Part shown: positions 25,070-33,269 of the stretch, in pieces
Numbering within the stretch: position 1 is the stretch's first letter
Layout: each line of letters begins with the position of its first letter
From: Bacteroidota bacterium
GTDB taxonomy: Bacteria > Bacteroidota > Bacteroidia > 2-12-FULL-35-15
Assembly (NCBI GenBank): GCA_003151815.1
Contig: PLYN01000045.1
Coordinates: forward strand, 190,511 to 254,510
Length of the DNA stretch: 64,000 nt
Reading direction: 5' to 3'
Notes under the pieces: model-generated
What the model saw: only the letters and a program-made list of their open reading frames with translations
Database searches by the model: none
What the model was told of the DNA's origin: nothing
Translations under genes and position numbers: made by a program

Positions 25070-27004
25070 ATGCCAAGGAATAATGCAACGTTTCCAAATT
25101 CGTATTTAACATTTTTTTTGTTGGCACTTATTATGATTCCTGCTGCCATTTATTTTAAGTCCCTGAATAATCAATTCATATCCTCTTGGGACGATAATGT
25201 GTATGTTACTGAAAACCCTATCATCAAATCCTTTCATGGCGACAGCATACCCTTTAGTATAAATTATTATTTTAGGAATTTTATTGGTGGAAATTACCAT
25301 CCTCTTACTATGCTTAGCTATAGTATAGAATATTCAAAATTTAAACTCAATCCGAAACCATATCATATAACCAATCTTGTTCTACACCTACTGAACACGC
25401 TACTTGTTTTTTGTTTTATTTTTTTGCTGACACGGAAACAATGGGTTGCATTTATCACTGCATTGCTTTTTTCAATTCACCCAATGCATGTTGAATCGGT
25501 TGCCTGGGTTGCGGAACGTAAGGATGTGTTGTATTCATTTTTTTATCTTGCTGCCCTATGTATGTATCTTATTTACCTACAACAAGAAAAAAGAAAATGG
25601 TTATTTTATGCTTTTACTTTTTTACTTTTTGTATTCGCCATTTTATCTAAGGCAATGGCAGTGAGCCTTCCTATAGCTTTTTTTGTTGTTGATTATTTTA
25701 TCGGAAGAAAAATCAGTTTGAAAACTGTTTTTGAAAAAGTGCCTTTCCTTTTGTTATCGGTCATTTTCGGATACGTTGCCATAGAAGCACAAAAGTCTAT
25801 CAACGCATTGCATGAGATGGCGGAATACAATTTTTTCGACCGCTTTCTGTTTGTCTGTTATGGATTGATGATGTATTTATGGAAACTTATTTTGCCAATA
25901 CATTTATCAGCCTTCTATAATTACCCTCCAAAGGGTGAAGGAATGTTTCCCATTATTTTTTATATCGCGCCTATTGTAATTTTTGGTTTGGCATATCTTA
26001 TTCTAAAAAGTAAAGCAAAATATTTCGGGAAAGATGTATGGTTTGGATTTGGATTTTTTATTACCACCATTGCATTGGTGTCACAAGTACTCCCGGTTGG
26101 AGGCACCATTATTTCAGACCGTTATACCTACCTACCCTATATTGGATTGTTTTTTATTTTAGCACAATGGATCGATAATTTATCAGCGAATAAAGCGGAG
26201 AAAATAAAACCCTTAAAAATATTTGCTTTGTCGGGCTTGGTTTTTTTTATTATTTCATGTTGCTTTTTAACATTTCAACGCAGTAAGGTTTGGCACGATG
26301 GTATTCGATTATGGAGTGATGCAATTGAAAAATTTGAGGAACACCCCCGGTCTTATAAAATGAGAGGTGAAGAATATTTTATTGCAAAAAAATACGAAAA
26401 AGCAGTTGAAGATTATGATCATGCATTGGCGCAATATGAATATCCTGATTTGTATTATCATCGCGGATTCGCGAATTATAGTATTGGAAAAAATGAAGCA
26501 TCAATAAAAGATTTCACTGTTGCAATCAAATATAAACCAATTGATGCAAATGCATACCTCAATCGCGGAAACGCTTATTATGCGCTGAATAAATACAGTG
26601 AAGCAATAATCGATTACACTTCTGCGATCAGTAATAGAAAGAAATTTTCAGAGGCATACAATAACCGTGGACTCGCATATTATTATCTTAAAAAATATCA
26701 TGACGCGATAAAAGATTATACATCAGCAATCCAGTTTAATCCAAAATTTTCGGATGCATATTCCAATCGGGGTACTGCCTTTTATGGAAAAGGAAATTAC
26801 GAAATGGCGATCAAAGATTATACTTCTGCAATTTCTTACAGGCCTGATTTTGCAAACGCTTATAACAATAGATCAAGAGCGTATTTCAATATTCAAAAAT
26901 TTCAACTTGCATTGAAAGATGTTCAAAAAGCAAAAGAATTGGGACAAACCATTGATCCGGCTTTTATGGAAGCGGTTCGGGTAAAAATTAATCAGAGGAA
27001 ATAA
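25070..27004 (+). CDS. TMTC-like membrane protein with C-terminal TPR repeats
   Basis: 644 residues. The N-terminal two thirds are polytopic with SWDDNVYVTENP, NYHPLTMLSYSIEYS and the hallmark HPMHVESVAWVAERKDVLYS of TMTC/DUF1736 (PMT-like glycosyltransferase superfamily). After about residue 430 follow five to six TPR units (YYHRGFANYSIGKNEASIKD, AYLNRGNAYYALNKYSEAII and similar). Eukaryotic TMTC proteins O-mannosylate cadherins; in bacteria the substrate is unknown. Likely integral to the inner membrane with periplasmic TPRs. Confidence 0.85.
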   Translation: MPRNNATFPNSYLTFFLLALIMIPAAIYFKSLNNQFISSWDDNVYVTENPIIKSFHGDSIPFSINYYFRNFIGGNYHPLTMLSYSIEYSKFKLNPKPYHITNLVLHLLNTLLVFCFIFLLTRKQWVAFITALLFSIHPMHVESVAWVAERKDVLYSFFYLAALCMYLIYLQQEKRKWLFYAFTFLLFVFAILSKAMAVSLPIAFFVVDYFIGRKISLKTVFEKVPFLLLSVIFGYVAIEAQKSINALHEMAEYNFFDRFLFVCYGLMMYLWKLILPIHLSAFYNYPPKGEGMFPIIFYIAPIVIFGLAYLILKSKAKYFGKDVWFGFGFFITTIALVSQVLPVGGTIISDRYTYLPYIGLFFILAQWIDNLSANKAEKIKPLKIFALSGLVFFIISCCFLTFQRSKVWHDGIRLWSDAIEKFEEHPRSYKMRGEEYFIAKKYEKAVEDYDHALAQYEYPDLYYHRGFANYSIGKNEASIKDFTVAIKYKPIDANAYLNRGNAYYALNKYSEAIIDYTSAISNRKKFSEAYNNRGLAYYYLKKYHDAIKDYTSAIQFNPKFSDAYSNRGTAFYGKGNYEMAIKDYTSAISYRPDFANAYNNRSRAYFNIQKFQLALKDVQKAKELGQTIDPAFMEAVRVKINQRK

Positions 27005-27061
27005 GGAATACAGAATTGAGAATGCTATAGAAGGGTGTACGACAAATCCCCCTTCTTCGTC

Positions 27062-27104
27062 TAAAGCCTCACCCCCAGCCCCTCTCCAAAGGAGAGGGGT
27101 GACT
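27062..27104. repeat. Palindromic intergenic repeat (TPNPSP type)
   Basis: CCTCACCCCCAGCCCCTCTC followed by CAAAGGAGAGGGG. This is a common Bacteroidota dispersed palindrome. A related copy in inverted orientation lies inside hemH at 32303-32337. Confidence 0.7.
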
Positions 27105-27123
27105 GAATGTAAAGCACTTTGTA

Positions 27124-27453
27124 TTACTTTTTCTCTATCAGATTCATTTTTTCTCCGAAATGTTGTGCAAAACCACGCATTTCTTTGGATATTTCTACTT
27201 CACCCGTAGCACGCTCAAACGTATCCGCCATGGATAAAAGACTTTGATGATAAAATTGTTTCATCTCATCAATGATCATGTCTTTGGTCCAGAGATCAAT
27301 ACGCAAAGTATTGTTTTCTTTGGCATCCCACAATGCAATCATTACGGCTTTGCTGGTACTTTCTTCATTTGCATCGGAAGCACTCCAATCGATTTGTTCC
27401 GGCAAATTGTTTTCATCAAGAGAAACAATAAATTTAATTTCAGATTTTTTCAT
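27124..27453 (-). CDS. gldC: Gliding motility protein GldC
   Basis: 109 residues starting MKKSEIKFIVSLDENNLPEQ, with IDWSASDA near residues 21-28, ALWDAKENNTLRIDLWTKDM and QFYHQSLLSMADTFERATGE, all characteristic of GldC. It is a cytoplasmic protein tied to gliding and T9SS; exact role is unclear. It lies downstream of gldB on the same strand with a gap of 155 bases carrying heptamer repeats. Complete. Confidence 0.92.
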   Translation of the reverse strand: MKKSEIKFIVSLDENNLPEQIDWSASDANEESTSKAVMIALWDAKENNTLRIDLWTKDMIIDEMKQFYHQSLLSMADTFERATGEVEISKEMRGFAQHFGEKMNLIEKK

Positions 27454-27608
27454 TTCAATTTAGTTTAAAGTTCAAAGTTATTTAGTTTAAAGTTGGCACA
27501 TCACTGCCGTCTCAATTACAATTTTTATTTACCAAGATCAATTCAAAACAACTATCCCGAAAGTTTATTCGCAAAAAAATTTCAAACTTTGAACCTTCTA
27601 ACTTTGAA

Positions 27609-28625
27609 CTACTTCCGTGGTTTATATTTCGATTTTGCTAAAAGTTGTTGAGCATCCTTTTCCTGCATCAATTGTTCAACAGTAATTTCAGGATTATTTT
27701 TCATGTATTGCCTAACAATTTGCCAGCCTATCCAATATCCGATACGCGGTGGCGACTCTTTACTAAATGCAGAAGTGAATGGACCTTCGCTGGTATATTT
27801 TATTATTTCAGCTTGATTGGTGGTGTATAATAATTTTTGTGACACGAAATAACTCCATATATTAAATTCATTTTGCATACAATACATCATTTGCTTTTGC
27901 GTGTATTGCACCTTCAATGAATCATGAACACCAGTAAGTAAGGCATCGTCAAGATACAAAATTTTACCTATGTAAATGATCTCACTTAAAAAATCACTTT
28001 TATCCATGTGGTAAGAAAATTCTGACAACATCCAGATACGCACTGCATCAGGAGCTATCGTTTCCTTATTCATAAACAAACTTTTATAATGAGGCATGGC
28101 AAGCATCTGGTAAAATTTACTTTTGCTTCCCAAATACATATCGAGTCCAATTGCAAGCGTACTATCAATAAGTACAACGGGGTAATTAAAACCCGACATC
28201 ATGGTGGCGATTTTCGGTAAATTTTTTTCGGGAAAATAAAATTTAAAGTGCTTGAAAATTCCTGTTAATTCATCCTCTAAAAAATTAAGATCGGGATAGA
28301 TTTTTTGACAATCAGCGTAGGCTTCACGCATATCTTTGTCGTTTATAAATTGTTTCATGCGAAACGAATAAGAGGAATCAGTCAGAACGCCATTATTAAT
28401 AACTCCTGAAATATAACCGGAATAAAAATGTCCGTATTTAGTTTGTAATTTTTCTGTAGCTGCTAATATTTGTGAAGTGTCCATCATAAAAACATCCTGC
28501 TCCAACCTATTTATTTTAACATCTCCAACGTTAATATCAGAAACATCAACATTCAACCGATTGCCACCGCATGATGCAAAAAACAATGCCAATACCGCAA
28601 CTGCAAATGCCATGTAATTTTTCAT
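27609..28625 (-). CDS. gldB: Gliding motility lipoprotein GldB
   Basis: 338 residues from MKNYMAFAVAVLALFFASCG; the lipobox F-A-S-C gives a lipidated Cys at residue 19. The body contains KINRLEQDVFMMD, FPEKNLPKIATMMSGFNYPV and LGLDMYLGSKSKFYQMLAMP-like segments typical of GldB. An in-frame ATG at 28640 and an open frame to 28679 exist, but the lipoprotein signal fits the ATG at 28625. GldB is an outer-membrane lipoprotein needed for gliding and T9SS in flavobacteria. Adjacent to gldC as in other genomes. Confidence 0.92.
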   Translation of the reverse strand: MKNYMAFAVAVLALFFASCGGNRLNVDVSDINVGDVKINRLEQDVFMMDTSQILAATEKLQTKYGHFYSGYISGVINNGVLTDSSYSFRMKQFINDKDMREAYADCQKIYPDLNFLEDELTGIFKHFKFYFPEKNLPKIATMMSGFNYPVVLIDSTLAIGLDMYLGSKSKFYQMLAMPHYKSLFMNKETIAPDAVRIWMLSEFSYHMDKSDFLSEIIYIGKILYLDDALLTGVHDSLKVQYTQKQMMYCMQNEFNIWSYFVSQKLLYTTNQAEIIKYTSEGPFTSAFSKESPPRIGYWIGWQIVRQYMKNNPEITVEQLMQEKDAQQLLAKSKYKPRK

Positions 28626-28707
28626 ATAAAAATTATTCATTTTAAAAATAATGGTTAATATTGCATGGCATAATGACAATTATACTCAATAATAAAAATC
28701 CAAATTT

Positions 28708-29556
28708 ATGAAAAATATGAAGAAGATTCTTACAATAACACTTATGGTTTTAATAAGTCATTTCGCATTTGCTCAGGCCGCTAACAACGAACCCGGAAAT
28801 TTTCGATTTGGTTTAAAGATAACACCATCTGTAAATTGGTTTAAACCGGATGGTAAAATTATTGCGCCTAATGGAGCTGCCATGAAATTTGGAGGAGGAT
28901 TGACTTTAGAATATCAGATGGCAAAAGTGGTGTCATTTCAAACAGGATTACAAATTGATATGGGTGGAGGGAAAGTAAAATATAACAATGGAGAAAATCT
29001 AAGCACTCCCAATTCAAATTCAGTTAATTATTTTTATAATGTTCAAGATGATAATATTCCAAAATATGATTCAACGCTTTCGCCGGCATCTAATAATCAT
29101 TACCAGCTAAATAGCCGCAGCTATAATATCACTTATCTTACCATTCCGATTTGTTTTAAAATGAAAACCAAAGAAATCGGCAATTTTATATATTTCGGCC
29201 AATTCGGAATAAATAATTCATTCAGATGGAAAGCATCGGCGAATGATGAAGTACAGCAGATCACTGCGAGTGGTTTAGGAGCTGTCGAAACAAAATCAAA
29301 AATAGACGTTACAAATGATGTTAGTTTTTATACCGCTTCATTAAACATAGGTTTGGGTACGGAAATGAATCTTTCCGGAACCACATCTTTAACTTTCGGA
29401 TTAAATTATTTATCAGGCTTCACCAATGTTGTTAAAAATAATTCAGAATATTTAGGAAGAAAAGCGAATGATGCGAATGGGCATGCTACATTTACTTCTA
29501 TGCCTCAACAAATTAAATCGAATGCAATCGTTTTAACGATAGGGATATTATTTTAA
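28708..29556 (+). CDS. PorT-family outer membrane beta-barrel protein
   Basis: 282 residues with a signal peptide (MKKILTITLMVLISHFAFAQ) and alternating strands (FRFGLKITPSVNWFKPDG, KVVSFQTGLQIDMGGGKVKY, ITYLTIPICFKMKTKEIGNF) ending in a strand finishing TIGILF. This is the small OMP beta-barrel family to which the T9SS component PorT belongs; whether this is PorT itself cannot be decided. It is divergent from gldB and has a strong terminator after it. Confidence 0.75.
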   Translation: MKNMKKILTITLMVLISHFAFAQAANNEPGNFRFGLKITPSVNWFKPDGKIIAPNGAAMKFGGGLTLEYQMAKVVSFQTGLQIDMGGGKVKYNNGENLSTPNSNSVNYFYNVQDDNIPKYDSTLSPASNNHYQLNSRSYNITYLTIPICFKMKTKEIGNFIYFGQFGINNSFRWKASANDEVQQITASGLGAVETKSKIDVTNDVSFYTASLNIGLGTEMNLSGTTSLTFGLNYLSGFTNVVKNNSEYLGRKANDANGHATFTSMPQQIKSNAIVLTIGILF

Positions 29557-29577
29557 AAAATAATATTTAGTATATTT

Positions 29578-29615
29578 AATCCCGATTTCATTTATCTTGA
29601 AATCGGGATTTTTTA
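29578..29615 (+). terminator. Rho-independent terminator after the PorT-family gene
   Basis: AATCCCGATTTCA, a seven-base loop, TGAAATCGGGATT, then TTTTTATT. A perfect 13-base stem plus T-run. Confidence 0.9.
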
Positions 29616-29642
29616 TTTATAAATAGAATCGTAACAAAGTCT

Positions 29643-29674
29643 ATTCCCCCTTTCAAAGGGGGCAAGGGGGATTA
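29643..29674. repeat. Short palindromic repeat upstream of nadE
   Basis: TTCCCCCTTTCAAAGGGGGC followed by AAGGGGGA, a dispersed palindrome of a kind common in Bacteroidota. It ends seven bases before the nadE ATG and would fold at the translation start. Confidence 0.6.
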
Positions 29675-29677
29675 AAA

Positions 29678-30457
29678 ATGAAAAATCAAGAAATAATAAA
29701 TCATATCGTTCAGTGGCTGAATGATTATAGCGAGCAAAGCAAAACAAATGGTTTTGTAATAGGTATTTCCGGAGGTATTGATTCCGCTCTTACATCCACA
29801 CTTTGTGCGAAAACCGGCATGCCTGTTATTTGTTTGAATATGCCTATCCATCAGCACAAAGCTGAATACGACAGGGGACATGAACACATTGATTGGTTAA
29901 AGAAAAATTTCAACAATGTAAGTTCATATGAAGTTGAATTAACAGAAACATTCAAAAGCATTAGTGCTGCATTACCTACGGATATTCAGGATTGGCTGAC
30001 AATGGCAAATACACGATCACGACTAAGAATGATAACCTTATATGCTTTTGCCTGCAATAAAAAAATGCTGGTGACAGGTACAGGGAACAAAGTGGAAGAT
30101 TTCGGCGTTGGATTTTTTACCAAGTATGGTGATGGAGGTATTGATTTAAGCCCGATTGCGGATTTGATGAAATCGGAGGTATTTGCTTTAGCGAAGGAGT
30201 TAGGAATAGTTAACTCCATTCAAATTGCTAAACCAACTGATGGTTTATTTGCTGACAGCAGAAGTGATGAGGACCAAATTGGCGCTTCTTATGATGAATT
30301 GGAGTGGGCGATGATTTTTTTGAGCAATCCCGGAGATTTTACGAAATTGACAGAACGTCAAGAAATTGTATTAGATATTTACAGCCGGATGCATAAAACG
30401 AATCAACATAAAATGAATCCGATTCCGGTATGTGTTATCCCGAAAAACTTTTTATGA
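29678..30457 (+). CDS. nadE: NAD(+) synthase (ammonia-dependent type)
   Basis: 259 residues with the ATP pyrophosphatase P-loop SGGIDS at residues 31-36, TGTGNKVEDFGVGFFTKYGD (substrate loop), and LFADSRSDEDQIGASYDELE. The last step of NAD biosynthesis, converting nicotinic acid adenine dinucleotide to NAD. No glutaminase domain is present, so ammonia or another partner supplies nitrogen. The murF gene overlaps its stop by four bases. nadE next to gldB is a known Bacteroidota arrangement. Confidence 0.95.
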   Translation: MKNQEIINHIVQWLNDYSEQSKTNGFVIGISGGIDSALTSTLCAKTGMPVICLNMPIHQHKAEYDRGHEHIDWLKKNFNNVSSYEVELTETFKSISAALPTDIQDWLTMANTRSRLRMITLYAFACNKKMLVTGTGNKVEDFGVGFFTKYGDGGIDLSPIADLMKSEVFALAKELGIVNSIQIAKPTDGLFADSRSDEDQIGASYDELEWAMIFLSNPGDFTKLTERQEIVLDIYSRMHKTNQHKMNPIPVCVIPKNFL

Positions 30458-31779
30458 TAGAAACATTATATCAACACTTTCTTAAATATCCTGTCATTTG
30501 TACCGATACACGTGATATTAAACCGGGCTCCCTGTTTTTTGCATTAAAAGGCGACAACTTTAATGCCAATCAATTTGCTGAACAGGCATTGAATGCAGGA
30601 TGTTCAATAGCAGTTATCGATGAAGAAAAACACAAAAAACCTGCCCGAACTTCAGGCGGGAATGAACGTTATGTATTGGTGAACGATGTGTTAACGACCT
30701 TACAAGGATTGGCAAATTATCACCGCAAACAGTTATCGATTCCCATCATAAGCATCACAGGGACTAACGGAAAAACCACTTCAAAAGAATTACTTAATGC
30801 AGTGCTGTCACAAAAATACAAGGTGCTTGCCACCAAAGGCAATTTGAATAATCACATTGGTGTGCCGCTTACACTTTTAACTATTAAGCCCGAACATGAA
30901 ATTGCAATTATTGAAATGGGGGCGAATCATCAAGGAGAAATTGCAATGCTTTGCGCGATCGCTGAACCTGATTTCGGGATGATCACCAATATTGGAAAAG
31001 CACACTTGGAGGGATTTGGAGGATTTGAAGGTGTCGTGAAAACGAAGAGTGAAATGTATCATTTCATCAAACAAAAAGGCGGAAAAATTTTTGTAAATAT
31101 CGATAACAAATTATTACAAGAACTTTCGGAAGGTATCGACAAGTTTACTTTTGGAACTTCCTCAACTGTTGATTTTACAGGTAAATTGATAGAAAGCAAT
31201 CCGTTTGTAAAATTAAAATGCAAAGCAAAAAACGATACACAATCGCTCGATGCAAAACCCATCATCAGCACCCAACTGATCGGTAATTATAATTTCGAAA
31301 ATATTTTAGCAGCAGCCTGTATCGGCCATTATTTCAATGTTTCGGAAGAGCAGATAAAAAATGGATTGGAAAATTATGTTCCTTCCAATAACCGTTCGCA
31401 GGTGATGCAAACGCAAAGTAATTTATTATTGTTAGATGCATATAACGCAAACCCTTCCAGCATGAATGCTGCTATAGAAAATTTTGCACAAATGCAACAA
31501 GCAAACAAAATGGTAATATTGGGCGATATGCTTGAACTTGGTTCTGATAGCGCAAAAGAACATGACGCTATTGTTAATCTATTAAAGCAAAAAAATATAA
31601 TTAATGTACTATTAGTTGGTCCGTTTTTTAAAGAATCAGGTAAATTAATAAATGCCAAAACATTTTTGACTGCTGAGGAAGCGGTCGATTATCTGAAACA
31701 AAATCCTATAAAAAACACTGCTATTTTAATAAAAGGTTCAAGAGGAATCAAACTGGAAAAAGTGGTTGAGGTATTATAG
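30454..31779 (+). CDS. murF: UDP-N-acetylmuramoyl-tripeptide--D-alanyl-D-alanine ligase
   Basis: 441 residues from MIETLYQHFLKYPVICTDTR. Mur ligase hallmarks: ATP loop ITGTNGKTTSKELL, then AIIEMGANHQGEIAML, IGKAHLEGFGG and the C-terminal LLLDAYNANPSSMNAAIENF and ILGDMLELG. Adds D-Ala-D-Ala to the peptidoglycan precursor in the cytoplasm. Start set at 30454 because it overlaps the nadE stop (ATGATAG). Near residues 63-71 there is a KPARTSGGN insert encoded by a hairpin-like GC-rich sequence, unlike the AT-rich surroundings. Ends in TAG. Confidence 0.95.
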   Translation: MIETLYQHFLKYPVICTDTRDIKPGSLFFALKGDNFNANQFAEQALNAGCSIAVIDEEKHKKPARTSGGNERYVLVNDVLTTLQGLANYHRKQLSIPIISITGTNGKTTSKELLNAVLSQKYKVLATKGNLNNHIGVPLTLLTIKPEHEIAIIEMGANHQGEIAMLCAIAEPDFGMITNIGKAHLEGFGGFEGVVKTKSEMYHFIKQKGGKIFVNIDNKLLQELSEGIDKFTFGTSSTVDFTGKLIESNPFVKLKCKAKNDTQSLDAKPIISTQLIGNYNFENILAAACIGHYFNVSEEQIKNGLENYVPSNNRSQVMQTQSNLLLLDAYNANPSSMNAAIENFAQMQQANKMVILGDMLELGSDSAKEHDAIVNLLKQKNIINVLLVGPFFKESGKLINAKTFLTAEEAVDYLKQNPIKNTAILIKGSRGIKLEKVVEVL

Positions 31780-31810
31780 TTTGAAAGTTTAAAGTTGGAA
31801 AGTTCAAAGT

Positions 31811-32869
31811 TTAGTTAGCAGCCTTTAACACCATATTTTTCAAGGCTTCTATCCACTTCGGATGATCGTTCAAACTCTCTACCAAAGTAATTTTTTCACC
31901 ACCGTGTTCTCTAAAAATTTCGTTGTATTCTGTTCCGATTTCATAAATTGTTTCTAAACAATCAGCAACAAATGCGGGAGAAAAAACCAGTATTTTCTTT
32001 TTTCCTTCTTTTGCCTTTTGGGCAATCACCTTGTCGCTATAAGGCTTTATCCACTTATCGTCCAGACGTGATTGAAAAGTTGTTTCGTATTTTCCTTCCG
32101 GAATATTTAACTGTTTTACCAATTGCCGGGTGGTCTCAAAACAATTCGCACGATAACAATATTGATTATTTTTTGTGATAGAATCGCAACAAGCCCCCAA
32201 CTTGCAAGAGTTGGAACCATAGTGTGCTGCGCCTTTCATAATGTGCCTTTCGGGCAAACCGTGATAGCTGAATATAATATAATCGTAATCCCAGATCATT
32301 TTGTCCCCCTCTCCATGTGGAGAGGGGTTAGGGGTGAGGTACTTTTTTGCCACAGCAACACAAGCAGAAATAAAATCAGGATTGTCATAAAATTTAGAAA
32401 TCACTTCCACCGATGGTGTTACTTCCCAATGTTGCATTAAACGAATTGCTTCTGCAACTGATGAACCAGTACTGGAAGAAGCGTATTGAGGATACAATGG
32501 AATCATAATTATTTTTTCCACTTGCGCTAATCGCAATTTTTCTAAAGCCGATTCTAAATCTGGACTTTGGTAACGCATGCCCAATTCAACAATAAAATTA
32601 TCACCCAATTCTTTTTGTAACAACACTTTCATTTTATTGCTATTCACCAAAAGTGGTGATCCTTCTTTAGTCCAAATTTTTTCGTACAGTTTTGCTGATT
32701 TAGGTGCACGAAAAGGAACAATGATTCCGTTCACTAATAAAAAACGTCCAACAGGATGGATGTCAATCACACGCGGATCGTTTAAAAATTGTGTTAAATA
32801 TTTTCTTACATCCGATGTTTTTGGACTGTCGGGTGTTCCCAGATTTATAAGTAGTACGCCTGTTTTCAT
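31811..32869 (-). CDS. hemH: Ferrochelatase with an in-frame repeat insertion
   Basis: 352 residues. MKTGVLLINLGTPDSPKTSD is the family start; RYQSPDLESALEKLRL, IPLYPQYASSSTGS, the catalytic-His motif SYHGLPERH (His about 203), the Cys cluster CKLGACCDS and FSPAFVADCLETIYEIG follow. Inserts iron into protoporphyrin IX, inner-membrane associated. At residues 178-190 the sequence LTPNPSPHGEGDK is a translated dispersed palindrome (32303-32337) placed in a surface loop just before the catalytic strand. The gene otherwise looks intact. Confidence 0.95.
   Translation of the reverse strand: MKTGVLLINLGTPDSPKTSDVRKYLTQFLNDPRVIDIHPVGRFLLVNGIIVPFRAPKSAKLYEKIWTKEGSPLLVNSNKMKVLLQKELGDNFIVELGMRYQSPDLESALEKLRLAQVEKIIMIPLYPQYASSSTGSSVAEAIRLMQHWEVTPSVEVISKFYDNPDFISACVAVAKKYLTPNPSPHGEGDKMIWDYDYIIFSYHGLPERHIMKGAAHYGSNSCKLGACCDSITKNNQYCYRANCFETTRQLVKQLNIPEGKYETTFQSRLDDKWIKPYSDKVIAQKAKEGKKKILVFSPAFVADCLETIYEIGTEYNEIFREHGGEKITLVESLNDHPKWIEALKNMVLKAAN
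32303..32337. repeat. Dispersed palindrome inside hemH
   Basis: CCCCCTCTCCATGTGGAGAG then GGGTTAGGGGTGAGG. Inverted relative to the intergenic copy at 27062-27104. It is translated in frame as part of LTPNPSPHGEG. Confidence 0.85.
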
Positions 32870-32880
32870 ATAGTTTTGCG

Positions 32881-33244
32881 CTGTCAGTCTGAGCTTGTCG
32901 AAGACCGTGGGCTGGATTTTGATTTAGATAATTCTGGTAATAAATGAAATTCCCTTTTAATTAAAGCTTCTTCCTTTTTTCTACTCCAACCTTTTATTTT
33001 CTTTTCAAAAATAATTGCCGAATTGGGGTTATTAAACATTTCATAAAAAACAATTTTTAATGGTCGTCTTGTATATGTATAACAATTTCTATTTATACCA
33101 TTTTCATGCTCTTTAAATCGTTTTTCTAAATTATTTGTAACACCAATATAATATGATTTGTCTGAACATTCTAAAATATAAACATACATTGTTTTCATAA
33201 TCCACTCTTTCCATCGCACACTCTTCGACAAGCTCAGAGTGACA
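32881..33244. mobile_element. Candidate mini-element: GIY-YIG gene inside inverted repeats
   Basis: Left end 32881-32907 contains TGTCAGTCTGAGCTTGTCGA then AGACC. Right end 33219-33244 is the inverted equivalent (CACTCTTCGACAAGCTCAGA then GTGACA). Only the GIY-YIG gene lies between them. The right end is itself palindromic (CACTCT...AGAGTG). Target-site duplications were not recognised. Confidence 0.6.
32884..33198 (-). CDS. Solo GIY-YIG nuclease-domain protein
   Basis: 104 residues from MKTMYVYILECSDKSYYIGV; the Y-V-Y...Y-Y-I-G-V-T form of the GIY-YIG motif, then NNLEKRFKEH with the conserved Arg, and AIIFEKKIKGWSRKKEEALI with the catalytic Glu. Single-domain members occur in many copies in Bacteroidota, and their role is unknown. 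The last dozen codons (KSSPRSSTSSD) and the in-frame extension upstream to 33231 are translated repeat sequence, so the start at 33198 is preferred. It has the potential to act on the surrounding repeats. Confidence 0.82.
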   Translation of the reverse strand: MKTMYVYILECSDKSYYIGVTNNLEKRFKEHENGINRNCYTYTRRPLKIVFYEMFNNPNSAIIFEKKIKGWSRKKEEALIKREFHLLPELSKSKSSPRSSTSSD

Positions 33245-33269
33245 TCATACTATACCGAATTAACTATTC

